Part shown: piece after piece, positions 19,539-28,797 of the stretch | Numbering within the stretch: position 1 is the stretch's first letter | Layout of the letters: the number at the start of each line of letters is the position of its first letter | Origin: an uncultured bacterium | Lineage (GTDB): Bacteria > Acidobacteriota > Aminicenantia > Aminicenantales > CALLJL01 | Assembly: GCA_938092135.1 (NCBI GenBank) | Contig: CALLJL010000013.1 | Span: 62,001-126,000 of the forward strand | DNA length: 64,000 nt | Direction of reading: 5' to 3' | The notes under the pieces: model-generated | What the model was told of the DNA's origin: nothing | Seen by the model: the letters and a program-made list of their open reading frames with translations, nothing else | Database searches by the model: none | Translations under genes and position numbers: made by a program

Positions 19539-20252
19539 TTAATAATAAATATTCACACCAATGGAGATATATTGACCGGAAAAACGATATTCCGCTGATT
19601 CACGATAATCCCAAAAAGTAAAGACAAGATAAAAAGGCGATTTAGGAACGAAGACAAGGCTAAAAGCTATGGTTCTGGCCTTAACTTGTTCTGAATTCTG
19701 GTAAAAATAAATGGAGGGATTAATCTTAAAAAAGGGCATTATCTCAATTTCTATTCCTCCTCTTATAGCCCCGACCCTTATCCTTCGGCCAGGTTGATCG
19801 GGATACCAAAGAACAGAACTTTCATCAAGAAAATAGAGGCCGCCTTCAAGGCCAAATCTTGAACTTATTTTCAAGGTAGCGCCACCATCAAAATTTAAAG
19901 CACTATAATCATCGGATCCGCGAAAATAGCTCATAGCTAAATAGCCATCCATTTTTTCCCGAGCATGATAAAAAGCGCTGATGAACTGGGAAAGGTTAGC
20001 CTGACGCTTCATCCTTGTCTCAGCAAGGGGATAATCAAAGCTGAGATCATGAAAGGTAAATTTAAATAAAAAAGAAGAATTAGCCGCCAAAGTCATTCTT
20101 AGCCCCACCCATGGCTTAAGGCTTCGGAACTTATTGGCCCCGAAATAATATTCAATCCCGGCTTGAGGATAAAGAATGGCGGCCCAGGCCTTTAAGCCCA
20201 AAAAAATGAGGCTGCTAAGGATCAACAGACTTCGCCTTATTGTTGACTCCAT
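19539..20252 (-). CDS. Putative outer-membrane beta-barrel protein of the exopolysaccharide-like locus
   Basis: Start set to the ATG at 20252, which has GGAG 5 bases upstream; an ATG at 20264 is possible. About 237 residues with an N-terminal signal peptide (LLILSSLIFLGLKAWA). The remainder alternates hydrophobic and polar residues, is rich in aromatics, and ends in ISIGVNIYY, as expected for an outer-membrane barrel with a terminal aromatic residue. No family recognised. The start lies inside the end of the glycosyltransferase gene (about 38 bases overlap), so it is translated with it. It could be an exit channel, though at this size about 10-12 strands at most are possible. Confidence 0.65.
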   Translation of the reverse strand: MESTIRRSLLILSSLIFLGLKAWAAILYPQAGIEYYFGANKFRSLKPWVGLRMTLAANSSFLFKFTFHDLSFDYPLAETRMKRQANLSQFISAFYHAREKMDGYLAMSYFRGSDDYSALNFDGGATLKISSRFGLEGGLYFLDESSVLWYPDQPGRRIRVGAIRGGIEIEIMPFFKINPSIYFYQNSEQVKARTIAFSLVFVPKSPFYLVFTFWDYRESAEYRFSGQYISIGVNIYY

Positions 20253-21558
20253 CTTTTTCTCCATCCTGAAAAATTAGTCGCTGGCTATAGTCTGGTTCAG
20301 GAAAACGTTCGGTTTTTATCCAGATTTTCTTTCGCCGCTGAATAAAATCTTCAAAAAAGCTGCGCAGAACAACAAGCGCCCATAATTTAGTGTAGGTAAA
20401 ATAAGCCATTATAGCTAAAAGAAAATTAAGAAAAGAGTCTTCTTTCTCCATGGCTAAAGCCACTAATATTTCAAAAATAAACAATAAGAAAGCTATCAGC
20501 CAAAGCTCAAGATAAGGACCGGGCAAGCGCAAAGACAAAAGACCAGAGATGGAGAGGATAAAAAAGAGATCGGAAATAATAATGGCCAAGACGAATAAAT
20601 AATAAAGGTAAAAAAGATTGATCATTTCAAGCGAAGTCGCCGAAAGCCGACGCTGAAATAATCCTTTTAATTGACGAACAATAAGGTCATTATTTCCCCT
20701 TGCCCAGCGAGTTCTCTGGCGGAACCAGGTTTTTAATTTCTCCGGTTCCTGTTCCCAAGAAATAGCTGTGGGCAAAAATTTCACCCGCCAGCCCTGCTCA
20801 TAAATTCTCAAAGTAAGCTCTGTATCTTCAGTCAAGGCTCCTTCATCCCAGCCACCAAGGGCATCGAGAATATTGCGGCGAATCACATAGTTGGTTCCGG
20901 CGAGAAAAGCAATATTAAGGAAATAGTTTCGGCCGGCCTGAATTATCCATTGAAAGGCGATGGATTCCAAATTTATCAAGCGGGTAAGCCAATTACGATG
21001 ACGATTATAGGCTCGAAATAAACCTGTAACTGCCGCCAGTTTAGGGTGGTTAATAAGCTCAACAACCAATTTTCTCAATGAGTCCTTTTCCGGCAAGTTA
21101 TCGGCATCATAAACAGCCACCACTTCGCCTGAGCAATAGCTAAGCCCCCGATTTAAGGCCGCTCCTTTGCCCCGACCACTCTCTTCAGGCAAAACATTGA
21201 TGAGCTTGAGGACATGTCTATTTCTTTCTTTCCAGCTCATCACTATATCTCCCGTTCCATCCTGGCTACCATCATTAATAACGATTATCTCCATCTTTTG
21301 AGGTGGATAATTCTGAGCAGCCATTCGATCGAGCAAACCTTCAATCACCAAGGCTTCATTTCTCGCTGGAATTAAAATCGAAACAAGGGGCAAACTATCT
21401 TCCCCATCTATCGCCTGCTCATCGGCCCGGGAGATTTTCTCCCTTTTCCAAAACAAAAGCCCACCCAAAGTTAAAAGAAATTGATAAAGCAGCATCAACC
21501 AGATAAAAACAACGGCAAAAATGAAAAGGCCATCGCGAATAAGGGGAAGAAAGGTCAT
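20215..21558 (-). CDS. Family 2 membrane glycosyltransferase (PgaC/IcaA-like)
   Basis: 447 residues. An N-terminal helix precedes the GT-A catalytic domain (VSILIPARNEA, VINDGSQDGT, YDADNLPEKDS, EDTELTLRIYEQGW) and the product-binding motif QRTRWARGN, the Q(x)xRW signature of processive synthases. Several C-terminal helices follow, as in cellulose/PNAG synthases. Expected to polymerise and translocate a beta-linked polysaccharide from a nucleotide sugar across the inner membrane; the sugar is unknown. The ATG overlaps the stop of the giant DUF2334 protein gene (ATGA). No PilZ domain or PgaD-like partner was seen. Confidence 0.9.
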   Translation of the reverse strand: MTFLPLIRDGLFIFAVVFIWLMLLYQFLLTLGGLLFWKREKISRADEQAIDGEDSLPLVSILIPARNEALVIEGLLDRMAAQNYPPQKMEIIVINDGSQDGTGDIVMSWKERNRHVLKLINVLPEESGRGKGAALNRGLSYCSGEVVAVYDADNLPEKDSLRKLVVELINHPKLAAVTGLFRAYNRHRNWLTRLINLESIAFQWIIQAGRNYFLNIAFLAGTNYVIRRNILDALGGWDEGALTEDTELTLRIYEQGWRVKFLPTAISWEQEPEKLKTWFRQRTRWARGNNDLIVRQLKGLFQRRLSATSLEMINLFYLYYLFVLAIIISDLFFILSISGLLSLRLPGPYLELWLIAFLLFIFEILVALAMEKEDSFLNFLLAIMAYFTYTKLWALVVLRSFFEDFIQRRKKIWIKTERFPEPDYSQRLIFQDGEKDGVNNKAKSVDP

Positions 21559-24500
21559 CCTTTTTTCTTGATGTATATATAAAAAAGATTAAGTAAGCCC
21601 ACGGCAAACGAACCTAAGAGGAAAAAGATAAGAGAGGAAAAGAAACCGAAAGATTTTAGCCGGTGAGAGGCGGGTGTTTCTGTGAAAATTTCAAGGGAGT
21701 GTTTACCTGGGGGCAAAATTAGACTTGATTGATCAAGCAACAGGGGAATAATTTGACCATCCAAGTAAAGTCGGTTAGGCCCAGGAAAAAAGAAGAAAGA
21801 AACGGGAAGGGAAGAAGAATAAATAAGACGATACCAAGGGCCCTCAGTTTCCACCTTAACTAAATCGCCATCGAGGAAAAAGTAATAGTAAGGCCAACCC
21901 CAGTTAAATATAGTCTTTTCTTTTAGCTCAAAGGAGTTTTCCCCGGCGGGAATAGCCACCATATTTTGATAAATTAAAGGCCAGATCTGGCCATTAAGGA
22001 CAACCTGAAAATTACTTCGATCAATTACTAGATTAAAGGGCCGAAGACTACGGCTTACAAATTTTCCATCCCTTTCTTCTAAGGTAATATCTGCCCCCAG
22101 AACATTAGCCAGAACAGGTAAATCCAGGGGGATAAGAGTGGCTTCCGAATAGATAGCAACTCGGCCCGAAGCCTGCATTGCCTGATAAACCAAAGTAGCC
22201 AGCTCGCTGCCGCAAGCTTGAGGCAAGGGGAAGGGGGTTCCCTTTATCTCTCTCCAGGGGACAACATTGATATCGAACATGAGGCGATTCAAATCCTTAA
22301 CGACTTTTTTATATGTTTCGATATATTTTTCATATCGCGAAGGGAGCTCCGTCCAGGAATGAGCCGGATCTTCTATCTGAAGAATAAAGGGGAAAGCATC
22401 CATTAAATCAATGAGTAATTTTGTATCCACCCCACAGTGTTCGATGATCTCGGGATGAAGAAGAGAATCGTAATTGGTAACAATAATTTCCCATTGAGCC
22501 CCCTTAAATTTCTTAATTTTCTCAATTTCCTCGAGAAAAAGAAGGTGCAGTTCCTGGATAAGCTGGCAACGAAAGGAAAGCATTTTCTCTTTAGCTTCAA
22601 CGTTGTTCTTCCAATAATAAGGCGAATTGGATTTGAAAATTTCTTCTAAATCATAGCCTTCCCTCTGCTTAAAAAGACGGCGGACTTCATCGTTAAAAGG
22701 AGTAAATTTTTCAGGATAGGTGAGTCCGCCGGCTGTATCGAAGGCTATTTCAGCCAGATTAATTCCATCCCAATCATGCTCAAGTAATATTTTCTTTAAA
22801 AAATCCAGGGTAGCCTGGCGAGCTTCAGGATGAAAAAGATTTAAAGGCAAACGCCAGCCATTCCGGGCATCCTGGCCATTAACCTGCTTTTCCCTCCACT
22901 GAGGATTCTTTTGCCATAAAAGAGGCGTCACTTGGGGAAATTCAAACCAAGCATAGACAGCCAGGCCAAAACGATGGCAAAGGTCAATAAAATAGCCATA
23001 GGGAAATTGATAATTCTCATAAAAATGCCAGGCCGCCAAATAAATAATTTTGACACCACAAGATCGCCAGTGCCGGACGAGCTTCTCAAGGCTGACACCC
23101 TCCCTCAGTCCAGGATCAAAATAGAGCTCAAGGCCGGGTCGTCTAATTCTTAAGGTAAGCCCCAGATTATTTCTCAGATAATAAATCAAATAGGGATAGC
23201 GGCTTAAGCCAAAGGGAGTTTGAGGATCAAAGAGGGTCGCCAAAAAAAGAATTTTCCCTTGCCCTAATAAGCGAAGCACAGCCAGGGGAAAATTATGTTC
23301 TATATCCCTGGCTAAAACCAGCCCTGATTCAAAAGTAAATTTAAGCTCTTCAGCGGGAGATGACCATTCAAAAACAGGAGCTGGCAGGGTTATTTCCTTA
23401 AGTCCCCTAATTTTGATTTTTTCGCCACTGAATCGAAAGCCAAATTTTTCAGCCAGAGGAGAGGGCCCGTCAGTTAAAATTAACCCGCCTCTTTCCACAA
23501 AATCGAGAAGGCGATTGATTTCAGTAGCTTTAAGCTGCCGAGCCACTGGATTGGGAATAACTAAAAGGTCAGGCTGGCCCGGTCTTGAGGAACGCCATTC
23601 CTTTAAAGGAATCTCCTTAGGATTTAGGCCATAAACCTTAAGAATCGAAAGAAAGCTTTTAATATCCAAATCTTCTTCTTGGTTGACTTTTTCAGTGGTT
23701 AATACCGCGGTTTTCATAATTTTAAGAAGAGGCTCTTTTTTTGGCCAAAAAGTTCTTTTTATGGAGTTAATTACTTCCACTGGCCAGGATTTCTTTTTAA
23801 CCGGAAGGGCCGGTGTGGCTTCGAGGACATAGAGTGAGCCTCGTTCCAGATCAATCTTTTGAGGCCAGATTCCGTCAACAGGTCTTGAAGAATAATTTTC
23901 CCTTATTAACCGGCCCTCGTAGTCGAGCAACAATTCATGGACATATTCGCCTCGCAAATGAATGACGGCTTCTCCACCCTCTGAACTTATCCAGAGCGAA
24001 TCTGTTCGTACATTACAGGGAAAATCGCGAAGAGAAACAAATTGCCAGCCCATATTTTTCATGGTCAAGCAAATTTTTTTGAGATACTCGATGGGAACAA
24101 AGGAATGGAAGAAAAAAGAGGCTATTCCATCCCTGACGACAAGCATGTTGCGAGCTCTATCAATAAGGCCTTCAGGATCAGGATTTTCAAAATCAACATA
24201 ACCGAGATTTTCAGGAATAACTTTGATTCCCAGGTCTTTTAAAAAGCAAGGGTAGGGGAAAATTTGCTGAGTTCCCACCAATTCAGCCGCCATCAGGCGA
24301 TCATAAAAGGAATCGAAAACCCTAGCAATTAGACGATAATCCTTCTGGGAAGCTGAATAATGAGGTGTTTCCCAAGCCAGGGGATAAAGGCCACAACGCA
24401 GGCACTCCTCCAGACCGAGCCTTATTCTTTCTTGAACCCAGTCCTCGTCTTCATGGGGAACGGGTTGACCAACGATATCATCCCAAAATTCATAATCTTC

Positions 24501-25424
24501 GGCCGTTCTTCCCTGATGCTGATGGGTAGCTCCATGAAGGACAATCGTTCCACCCAAGGCGACAAGTTCTTTCAGAGCGGCCACGAGCTTTGGCCTTTGA
24601 GAAAGTCTAATTTCCAGGGATAATGAAGGATCACGAAAAATTGGGATTAGGGAAATAGAGAAGGGAATTCCTTCTTTTTTTAGCCAATGACCAAGGCGAC
24701 GCAGATTTTCTGGCCTGTCTTCAGGATTAACATCTTCAATCCGAACCATGGCCCGATGTGATACAGGATGATCTTGGCCAAGAATGTCATGAAGCAGGTC
24801 TGCCAGAATAAGAAAACGGCCACCTTCAAGAGCATAAGAAAAGGGGGAATCGGCCACATACCAGAAGGAACCGCTCCTTAAAATATAGGGATAGGTCCGG
24901 CCATCGGGGGAAAAAATTTTGGCCAGAATTTCCACCTTATCTTGATCTAAAATCCGCAGGCGATTCAAGCCCGGATCTTCCTTGGGAAAATCTTCATTTT
25001 TATAATAAATTTTCCAATCAGGTCTTTCCTCCCAGCCATCGTAGTCAAAGCCCAGTTTCTCAGCTTCGCTCTCCAAAAAATGATCAATATGCATGTGAAT
25101 CCAGACGGTCGTTTCCCTTCTCACTTTTAAATCCTCAAGCATTTTCGGTGGAAACTCGGGATAACCTTCTTCAAAGACAAGAAAGAGAAAATCAGGCTGG
25201 TGAACCCAGGAGGATTTATATTGACGAACCGAGGCCACCTCGCAGGAATCAACCTCAAAATGACCGAAAAGCCGGCTGAGAAATGAGGCTGATTTAAAGG
25301 CCTCGGATTTAGCTTCCGGGCCATCATAGAGAATCAGAACATTCTGAGCCAAAAGGAAAGACCAACAAGATAAAAAGAGGTTAAGGAGGAATAATATTGA
25401 AATTAATCTGGATCTGACTTTCAT
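21555..25424 (-). CDS. Giant multidomain exported protein: DUF2334 deacetylase-like, GATase-like and glycoside-hydrolase-like domains
   Basis: 1289 residues. Signal peptide at 1-26. About 28-220: alpha/beta domain of unknown type. About 222-470: DUF2334, a polysaccharide-deacetylase fold, with R228-I-E-D231 and HGATH at 297-301 as the likely metal/catalytic motifs. About 570-755: a class-I-amidotransferase-like alpha/beta region (LLVIPNP, ERGGLILTDGPS). About 760-1085: a TIM-barrel glycoside-hydrolase-like region (YAWFEFPQVTP, DGINLAEIAFDT). About 1090-1240: beta-rich. One C-terminal helix at about 1262-1284 anchors it. Deacetylase plus hydrolase in one exported protein next to a processive synthase recalls PgaB and PelA. 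Catalytic activity of the hydrolase part is not proven by any motif I can name. Confidence 0.8.
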   Translation of the reverse strand: MKVRSRLISILFLLNLFLSCWSFLLAQNVLILYDGPEAKSEAFKSASFLSRLFGHFEVDSCEVASVRQYKSSWVHQPDFLFLVFEEGYPEFPPKMLEDLKVRRETTVWIHMHIDHFLESEAEKLGFDYDGWEERPDWKIYYKNEDFPKEDPGLNRLRILDQDKVEILAKIFSPDGRTYPYILRSGSFWYVADSPFSYALEGGRFLILADLLHDILGQDHPVSHRAMVRIEDVNPEDRPENLRRLGHWLKKEGIPFSISLIPIFRDPSLSLEIRLSQRPKLVAALKELVALGGTIVLHGATHQHQGRTAEDYEFWDDIVGQPVPHEDEDWVQERIRLGLEECLRCGLYPLAWETPHYSASQKDYRLIARVFDSFYDRLMAAELVGTQQIFPYPCFLKDLGIKVIPENLGYVDFENPDPEGLIDRARNMLVVRDGIASFFFHSFVPIEYLKKICLTMKNMGWQFVSLRDFPCNVRTDSLWISSEGGEAVIHLRGEYVHELLLDYEGRLIRENYSSRPVDGIWPQKIDLERGSLYVLEATPALPVKKKSWPVEVINSIKRTFWPKKEPLLKIMKTAVLTTEKVNQEEDLDIKSFLSILKVYGLNPKEIPLKEWRSSRPGQPDLLVIPNPVARQLKATEINRLLDFVERGGLILTDGPSPLAEKFGFRFSGEKIKIRGLKEITLPAPVFEWSSPAEELKFTFESGLVLARDIEHNFPLAVLRLLGQGKILFLATLFDPQTPFGLSRYPYLIYYLRNNLGLTLRIRRPGLELYFDPGLREGVSLEKLVRHWRSCGVKIIYLAAWHFYENYQFPYGYFIDLCHRFGLAVYAWFEFPQVTPLLWQKNPQWREKQVNGQDARNGWRLPLNLFHPEARQATLDFLKKILLEHDWDGINLAEIAFDTAGGLTYPEKFTPFNDEVRRLFKQREGYDLEEIFKSNSPYYWKNNVEAKEKMLSFRCQLIQELHLLFLEEIEKIKKFKGAQWEIIVTNYDSLLHPEIIEHCGVDTKLLIDLMDAFPFILQIEDPAHSWTELPSRYEKYIETYKKVVKDLNRLMFDINVVPWREIKGTPFPLPQACGSELATLVYQAMQASGRVAIYSEATLIPLDLPVLANVLGADITLEERDGKFVSRSLRPFNLVIDRSNFQVVLNGQIWPLIYQNMVAIPAGENSFELKEKTIFNWGWPYYYFFLDGDLVKVETEGPWYRLIYSSSLPVSFFFFPGPNRLYLDGQIIPLLLDQSSLILPPGKHSLEIFTETPASHRLKSFGFFSSLIFFLLGSFAVGLLNLFYIYIKKKG

Positions 25425-25610
25425 TTCTCCTTTATCCTATCAAAAAGCCCTTTCCTTTTTAACCCCATTGATTTATTGGCCCAAAAAGGAAAAACGCTTT
25501 TCAATAAAATTTTTTTAAAATTAAGCTTGAGGATTACAGGAGAATTAGTTTAAAAAGATTTTTTTATAGAATAACAAATCTAATCAGGCCAAGCCCTTTG
25601 ATTTTTATAA

Positions 25611-26357
25611 TTATATCTGGATTTTTGAAAATAAATAACTGCCGATGGTCATAAGCACCCCCACTATTATGGCCAGAATCCAGAAATCAGTCATTAATCC
25701 GAAGCGAGCTCCATTCACCAAGGTCCCCCGCAGCCCATCTACGGCATAAGAGAGAGGATTGAGGCGTGCCACCACTTGTAATGTTTTAGGCAAACCCTGT
25801 AAAGGAAAAAGAGCGCCAGAGAAAAAGAAAAGGGGCATTATCACAAAATTCATAATTAGCTGAAACCCCTGCATATCTTCTAGTAAGGAAGCAATGGCTG
25901 TTCCAAAGGCTGTAAAAAGTAGGGCACACAAAAAAATAAAGATAAAAGCTAAAGGTAGGAGCATGACGCTAACCGGTCTGAATCCAGCAATAAGGGAAAC
26001 AAAAAAGACAATGATTCCTTGCATAGAAGCCACTGTTGCTCCGCCCAGTGTTCTTCCCATCATAATACTTAATCGAGAGACAGGAGCAACAAGGGTTTCT
26101 TTCAGAAAGCCAAATTGCCTGTCCCAAATTATTTCAAGACCAGAAAAAATGGCAACAAAAATAATACTCATGGCAATAACGCCGGGCGCCAAAAATTGGA
26201 TATAATTTCCTCCACCCGCCCGTTGGTAAATGGGACCAAAACCGAAGCCAAGGGCAATGAGAAATAAAAGAGGCTGGCCAAGAGAACCGATAATTCTTGC
26301 TCTCGAACGTAAATATCTCTTTATCTGTCTTAACCAAAGAATATAAATAGCGCTCAT
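25611..26357 (-). CDS. ABC-2 type exporter permease (DrrB-like)
   Basis: 248 residues with about six membrane helices and the ABC-2 signature region (LNPLSYAVDGLRGTLVNG) near the C-terminus. FLAPGVIAMSIIF and GFLKETLVAPVSR are typical of DrrB-type permeases, which export drugs, lipids or other hydrophobic molecules. It starts 9 bases after the ATPase gene ends and forms a half-transporter pair with it. Substrate unknown; its closeness to the exopolysaccharide-like locus downstream may be coincidental since 186 A/T-rich bases separate them. Confidence 0.9.
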   Translation of the reverse strand: MSAIYILWLRQIKRYLRSRARIIGSLGQPLLFLIALGFGFGPIYQRAGGGNYIQFLAPGVIAMSIIFVAIFSGLEIIWDRQFGFLKETLVAPVSRLSIMMGRTLGGATVASMQGIIVFFVSLIAGFRPVSVMLLPLAFIFIFLCALLFTAFGTAIASLLEDMQGFQLIMNFVIMPLFFFSGALFPLQGLPKTLQVVARLNPLSYAVDGLRGTLVNGARFGLMTDFWILAIIVGVLMTIGSYLFSKIQI

Positions 26358-26366
26358 AAAATCTAA

Positions 26367-27161
26367 TTACCTCCTCATTATTTTTCGGCGCATTCGCAAA
26401 CGATCAATCGCGGCTGCTTCCTCTTCACGGATGGTGTGACCAGTGAGCTTTAAGAAGGCCTCTTCAAGGGAAGAAGATTGAGTGAGTTCCTTTAATTCCT
26501 GAGGTGAACCCTGAGCTACAATTATCCCATTATCAATAATTGCCACCCGATTGGCCACCCGATCAGCTTCTTCTATATAATGAGTAGTAAAAAATACCGT
26601 TGTTTTCTCTTTTCCATTTAATTCTTTTATATAGTTCCAGATGTGATTTCTTGTCTGGGAATCAAGCCCCAATGTAGGTTCGTCAAGGAAAAAAATTTTG
26701 GGCTGATGAAGGAATCCTCTGGCAATTTCTAATCGCCTTTTCATACCCCCGGAAAAATGTTTAACTAGGTCATCCTTACGATTCCATAATTCAACGAATT
26801 TCAATAATTTTTCAATCCTTTCTTGCCTAATATCTTTTGGCACCTGATAAAGAATGCCATGAAATTCCATATTTTCATAAGCGGTCAGCTCATCGTCGAG
26901 ACTTTGATCTTGAAAAACAATACCGAAAGACCGGCGAACATTATGGGGATGAGTTATTGGATCATAGCCATTGACTCTAATTTCACCTCTCGTTGGTTTC
27001 AGGAGGGTGGTGAGCATTTTTACCGTGGTTGTTTTGCCGGCACTGTTGGGACCTAAAAAGGCAAAAATTTCCCCTTCTTTTACCAAAAAGGATATGGAAT
27101 TTACGGCCACAAAACCATTAAAATTTTTCGTCAGATTTTTAACCTCAATGATGTTCTTCAT
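26367..27161 (-). CDS. ABC transporter ATP-binding protein (DrrA-like)
   Basis: 264 residues. Walker A is GPNSAGKTT (Ser where Gly is usual, still within the GxxxxGKT rule), the Q-loop is in FQDQSLDDELTAYEN, the signature is FSGGMKRRLEIARG and Walker B IFFLDEPTLGLD, with the switch His in TTHYIEEADR. Energises the permease encoded next. The C-terminal extension (RLRMRRKIMRR) is short and basic. Confidence 0.93.
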   Translation of the reverse strand: MKNIIEVKNLTKNFNGFVAVNSISFLVKEGEIFAFLGPNSAGKTTTVKMLTTLLKPTRGEIRVNGYDPITHPHNVRRSFGIVFQDQSLDDELTAYENMEFHGILYQVPKDIRQERIEKLLKFVELWNRKDDLVKHFSGGMKRRLEIARGFLHQPKIFFLDEPTLGLDSQTRNHIWNYIKELNGKEKTTVFFTTHYIEEADRVANRVAIIDNGIIVAQGSPQELKELTQSSSLEEAFLKLTGHTIREEEAAAIDRLRMRRKIMRR

Positions 27162-27654
27162 TTCTTAATTCTCCAAGCAAATTCAATTTTTGCTGATTTC
27201 CAGCAAGGTCAGAAGCCAAAGAAATCTCCGATGCTGGCCGAAAACCAAAATTTAACAAAACTTGAAAAAGATGAGGTTACTTTTCCTCTCACCGAATCTA
27301 AAAAGTCCCGAAGATAGAATCCATCCAAAAAATATCTTAAAAAAATTAATGGGGGTATACCCTACTCTTTCAGACAAAAATTTCAAAATCATAATATGTC
27401 ACTTCTTTCAAGACCTTAATAAACCAATTTTTTATTAATTATATCAGTCTTTCTTATAATTAAACAATTTCCATGGTTGTGAGCAGAAATATTGTCTCTA
27501 GAATTTCTAAGAGACTTCCTCCCTTTGTTGAAAGATGGCGCCTTTTTGTCCTTAATCCTTGGCCAGATGACTCATTTGACAGTTAATCCAAGCCTTTTAA
27601 CAATTGACTTGGCAAAACAGGAAAAATAAAATAAAAGTTTCTTAGATAATTGCG
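27162..27654 (+). other. Intergenic region (493 bases) between divergent ABC and epimerase genes
   Basis: No gene or structured RNA recognised. It holds the putative epimerase promoter at its right end and a perfect 10-base palindrome GGGTATACCC at 27353-27362. The rest is A/T-rich and shows no open frame of note. Confidence 0.5.
27604..27632 (+). promoter_or_regulatory. Promoter of the UDP-GlcNAc 2-epimerase gene
   Basis: TTGACT at 27604-27609 and TAAAAT at 27627-27632 are 17 bases apart, a near-consensus sigma70 promoter. The GTG start lies 22 bases downstream of the -10, giving a very short leader. Confidence 0.65.
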
Positions 27655-28773
27655 GTGAGCTATCGCCTTTTAATCGCCTTTGGAACTCGACCTGAAGTAA
27701 TCAAATTGGCCCCCCTTATCCATGAACTCAAAAAATATTCTGATGATTTTGAAACCATTCTTCTGGCCACTGCCCAGCATCGTAGCCTTCTTGATCAGAT
27801 GCTTAATCTCTTTGCTCTCAAGCCTGATATTGACCTCAATTTAATGGAGCCCAACCAATCTCTCGACGGACTAACAAGCCGAGTCATCCTTCGAGCAAGT
27901 CAGGTGCTCAAACGGGTTAAACCCAACTTAGTTATCGTTCAGGGTGATACAACTACGGCTATGGTTGTTGCCCTAGCCGCCTTTTATCTTAAAATCCCTG
28001 TCGCTCATGTCGAAGCTGGCCTAAGAACAGGAAATCGCTATCAGCCCTTTCCTGAAGAAATCAACCGCCGCTTAATTTCGGCGCTGGCCACGTTGAATTT
28101 TGCACCTACAAAGCAAGCTGTCCTCAACTTAAGAAGAGAGGGAATTCCTAAAAAAAATATTTTCCTTACTGGTAACACCGTCGTCGATGCACTTCTTCAG
28201 ATGAAAGAGAAAATTGAAAAAAACCCTTTGCCGGTTAAAATTTCCCCTCGGAACCGACTTATTCTGGTGACGGCCCATCGCCGGGAAAGCTTTGGCGAGC
28301 CTTTAAAAAATATATGCCTGGCTTTGCTTCGTCTTATTGAGGAATTCCCCGATATCGAAATTGTTTATCCCGTTCATCCCAATCCCAATGTCCGTCAGTC
28401 TGTATATAATCTTCTTTCTGGCAGGCCCCGCCTTCATCTGCTTCGACCCCTTCCCTATCTTGACTTGCTCGCTTTAATCGAGCGGAGTTATCTCATTCTT
28501 ACTGATTCCGGAGGTCTTCAGGAGGAAGCCCCTTCCTTTCACAAGCCTGTTCTGGTTCTAAGGGAAGTTACCGAAAGACCTGAGGGCATAAGGGCTGGAG
28601 TGGCCAAACTTGTGGGAACATCAACCCAAAAAATTGTCTCTCAGACCAGAATGTTGCTTCTCAATGGGAGGGTCTATGAGCGAATGACCAAGGCCCCCAA
28701 TCCTTATGGCGATGGCCGGGCCAGCCAGCGAATTGTCCGCCATCTCCGCCGCTATTTAGTTTCTCTTTCTTGA
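27655..28773 (+). CDS. wecB: UDP-N-acetylglucosamine 2-epimerase (non-hydrolysing)
   Basis: 372 residues, starting at a GTG because family homology (LIAFGTRPEVIKLAPLI) begins immediately. HVEAGLRTGNRYQPFPEEINR carries the conserved Glu and His region, and LTDSGGLQEEAPSFHKPVLVLR the UDP-binding part. It interconverts UDP-GlcNAc and UDP-ManNAc for envelope or exopolysaccharide precursors. No ManNAc dehydrogenase gene is adjacent. The gltX gene starts 24 bases after its stop, so the two are likely co-transcribed. Confidence 0.93.
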   Translation: MSYRLLIAFGTRPEVIKLAPLIHELKKYSDDFETILLATAQHRSLLDQMLNLFALKPDIDLNLMEPNQSLDGLTSRVILRASQVLKRVKPNLVIVQGDTTTAMVVALAAFYLKIPVAHVEAGLRTGNRYQPFPEEINRRLISALATLNFAPTKQAVLNLRREGIPKKNIFLTGNTVVDALLQMKEKIEKNPLPVKISPRNRLILVTAHRRESFGEPLKNICLALLRLIEEFPDIEIVYPVHPNPNVRQSVYNLLSGRPRLHLLRPLPYLDLLALIERSYLILTDSGGLQEEAPSFHKPVLVLREVTERPEGIRAGVAKLVGTSTQKIVSQTRMLLLNGRVYERMTKAPNPYGDGRASQRIVRHLRRYLVSLS

Positions 28774-28797
28774 CTCAGAAACTGTTTAACCCCTATT

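Noticed and set aside
26367-27161. Suspicion of a defective Walker A (Ser replacing Gly)
   Set aside because: GPNSAGKTT still satisfies GxxxxGKT, and all other ATPase motifs are intact.
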